Positions 4,883 to 6,010 of a stretch of 6,010 nt of DNA are shown here, one piece after another. A model generated the notes under the pieces. The model worked only from the letters and a program-made list of their open reading frames with translations. It was not told where the DNA came from and ran no database searches. A program made the position numbers and the translations under genes. This stretch comes from Nitrospirota bacterium (lineage in GTDB: Bacteria > Nitrospirota > Nitrospiria > Nitrospirales > NS-4). The number at the start of each line of letters is the position of its first letter. Within the stretch, counting starts at the first letter, position 1. Location: positions 1 through 6,010 of the forward strand of contig VBOF01000224.1 of NCBI GenBank assembly GCA_005877855.1. The letters are read 5' to 3'.

Positions 4883-5599
4883 ATGTGCACCAATCTACTC
4901 AGCCGTGCTCTCGCAGCAGCGGGCCTTACACTGCTCCTCGCGGGCTGCGCCGGCTTGCCGGAAGCGTATCCCCTGCCCGCCAATCCCTTCCTGACTGACG
5001 CTCCACCATTAGCGAGCACGACACTCGCCCAACCGGCCAAAGTGGGGCTTGTCTGGCTGGCGCCGGTCGGCTCGGCTGTTCCCCCTCAGGCCGTGCAACA
5101 GAGACTTGTTGACAAGATCAAGGCCCAATTCGCGGCGGGCAAGCGTCTGGAAATCGTGGGCGCCACGATGATCGCGGCCCCGCAAGGCGATATGCTTGCC
5201 GAGATCCGCAAGGCCAGCGCGCCGTTCAACGTCAATCAGGTGTTAGTCGTCATGCCAACAGGGACCGAGGTCGTCAGCCCTGCATGGCTCCATTACGGCC
5301 GCGACGGCCGTGCCGTTGGGACCCGCACGGACAGTTATTTTACTGTTTCCCTGGTCGGCCTGGACCTGAACAGCGGCAAGAGCCTGTATTCGGTTGTGGC
5401 TTACGGACAGGCCCGGCTCCTGGCAACCGACTACGAGGACGCGCGCCCCTTCTACCCGCGCATCTCGCCCGGCTACGGGAATAGCGCCTTCATCTATCCC
5501 CAGCGCGCGACTTTCCCTCCTGGCGAGGTCCACGCCGTGGCCCTGGAACAGGCGGTGAATGGGCTCATCTACGAGCTCGACCGGGCGCTTGGAAGTTGA
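4883..5599 (+). CDS. Outer-membrane-type lipoprotein, function unknown
   Basis: The 238-residue protein has a lipoprotein signal peptide: R8, a hydrophobic core at 9-20, and lipobox LAGC with the lipidated C22. The residue after Cys is Ala, not Asp, so the usual sorting rule predicts the outer membrane. A Pro-rich tether (about 25-52) leads to a compact alpha/beta region: strand AKVGLVWLAP (52-61), helix PPQAVQQRLVDKIKAQFAAG (67-86), strand LEIVGATMI (89-97), helix MLAEIRKASAPF (104-115), strand QVLVVMPTG (119-127), then a beta-rich part SYFTVSLVGLDLNSGKSLYSVVAYGQARLL (151-180). This layout is like other periplasm-facing lipoproteins with a CsgG/LpoB- or rhombotarget-like alternating fold, but similarity is at pattern level only. 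The start is fixed by AAAGGAGG (4868-4875), seven bases before ATG. A palindromic repeat begins 18 bp after the stop. Confidence 0.85.
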   Translation: MCTNLLSRALAAAGLTLLLAGCAGLPEAYPLPANPFLTDAPPLASTTLAQPAKVGLVWLAPVGSAVPPQAVQQRLVDKIKAQFAAGKRLEIVGATMIAAPQGDMLAEIRKASAPFNVNQVLVVMPTGTEVVSPAWLHYGRDGRAVGTRTDSYFTVSLVGLDLNSGKSLYSVVAYGQARLLATDYEDARPFYPRISPGYGNSAFIYPQRATFPPGEVHAVALEQAVNGLIYELDRALGS

Positions 5600-5617
5600 C
5601 TCGTGCTCTTAAGTCAT

Positions 5618-5643
5618 CAGGGGCACGGCGTGCCGTGCCCCTG
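5618..5643. repeat. Second copy of the GGGGCACGGC palindromic repeat
   Basis: Arms CAGGGGCACGGC (5618-5629) and GCCGTGCCCCTG (5632-5643) are perfect 12-bp inverted repeats around a two-base centre GT. The ten-base arm core is identical to that at 49-70, while the outer bases and the centre differ (TA/TA and GC there). It lies 18 bp downstream of the lipoprotein stop codon and lacks the extra arm of the first copy. It may stabilise or attenuate the lipoprotein transcript. Confidence 0.85.
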
Positions 5644-5690
5644 CCTAAGGAACGCATGAACAGTCCACGCGTGGCATAGGCTGCGCCTCC

Positions 5691-6010
5691 ATGTTCAGCC
5701 TCGATTCCCTTGTCTCGCCAGCTACGCTCGAATTTCTGTTCGCGCTCTCCATCGTGAGTTTCGTTGGCAGCCTGATCGCCATCCCGTGGATCCTGGTTCG
5801 CCTCCCCCAGGACTATTTCTGCGAGCGCCATCCGAGGACCTGGCTGAAGGACCATCATCCGGTCCTCCGGTTCATCGCCCTGGCGGTGAAAAATGTCGTG
5901 GGGTGGATCCTGCTGTTGGGCGGGATCGCCATGCTGTTCCTGCCTGGACAGGGCCTGCTCACGATACTGATCGGCGTGTCGCTGATGGACTTCCCGGGGA
6001 AGCGGGCGAT
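5691..6010 (+). CDS. PGPGW-type integral membrane protein, N-terminal part (runs off the window)
   Basis: The frame opens at ATG 5691 and stays open to the window end (106 codons plus two bases). It reads MFSLDSLVSPATLEFLF at the start. A hydrophobic helix at about 14-36 (FLFALSIVSFVGSLIAIPWIL) is followed by a polar, His-rich segment DYFCERHPRTWLKDHHPVLR (41-60), then a second hydrophobic helix at about 61-84 and the signature LPGQGLLTILIGVSLMDFPGKR at 84-105. That signature is characteristic of the small putative transmembrane proteins grouped as PGPGW (Pfam PF09656), whose function is unknown to me. The C-terminus is missing only because the window ends. No clear ribosome binding site precedes the ATG, and it lies 47 bp after the palindromic repeat. 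The opposite-strand frame covering this stretch has no recognisable motif. Confidence 0.85.
   Translation, partial: MFSLDSLVSPATLEFLFALSIVSFVGSLIAIPWILVRLPQDYFCERHPRTWLKDHHPVLRFIALAVKNVVGWILLLGGIAMLFLPGQGLLTILIGVSLMDFPGKRA

Noticed and set aside
5656..5679. Seven-codon ORF after TAAGGA, upstream of the last gene
   Set aside because: Very short, out of frame with the downstream gene and without conserved features; recorded but not called.
5565..5858. Minus-strand frame covering the end of the lipoprotein gene and the start of the last gene
   Set aside because: It crosses the palindromic repeat and lies antisense to the PGPGW-type protein, which has a clear family signature.

Overview
This is a GC-rich bacterial chromosomal window with short intergenic gaps, from a diderm (Gram-negative-type) organism: it encodes a lipobox lipoprotein, secreted redox-type proteins and inner-membrane proteins. 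Nothing here fixes the lineage. The gene content (Der GTPase, single-domain cupredoxin, PGPGW-type membrane protein) and the dispersed GC-rich palindromes suggest an environmental group such as Nitrospirota or Methylomirabilota (NC10), but that is a guess. I see no tRNA, rRNA, CRISPR array, transposase or phage gene.

Left part (1-2556): a minus-strand HAD phosphatase resembling GMP/IMP nucleotidase YrfG and a plus-strand Der (EngA) GTPase diverge from a short region at 742-850. Both start codons lack a Shine-Dalgarno sequence and have -10-like hexamers 6-7 nt upstream, so both mRNAs may be leaderless. der overlaps by ATGA a small exported cupredoxin with an unusually compressed copper-ligand loop. 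The HAD stop codon lies inside a palindromic repeat that carries a third, competing arm.

Middle (2557-4107): a self-contained unit with a near-consensus sigma-70-type promoter, a leader with a possible 10-codon ORF, an excellent ribosome binding site, one gene and a strong intrinsic terminator. The product is an exported beta-propeller protein with a Pro/Ala linker. I can lay out seven blade repeats. The equivalent position of each carries His, His, Cys, Cys, His, Asp and His, suggestive of a metal site on the propeller axis. With the cupredoxin next door, this is the most interesting biology in the window, though the functional link is inference.

Right part (4108-6010): a small HExxH zincin-type metallopeptidase, a GC-skewed inverted-repeat element able to form three hairpins, a single-pass small membrane protein whose ribosome binding site may lie in that element, an outer-membrane-type lipoprotein of unknown function, a second copy of the palindromic repeat, and the start of a PGPGW-type membrane protein running off the window. 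These look like independent housekeeping or envelope genes, not one pathway.
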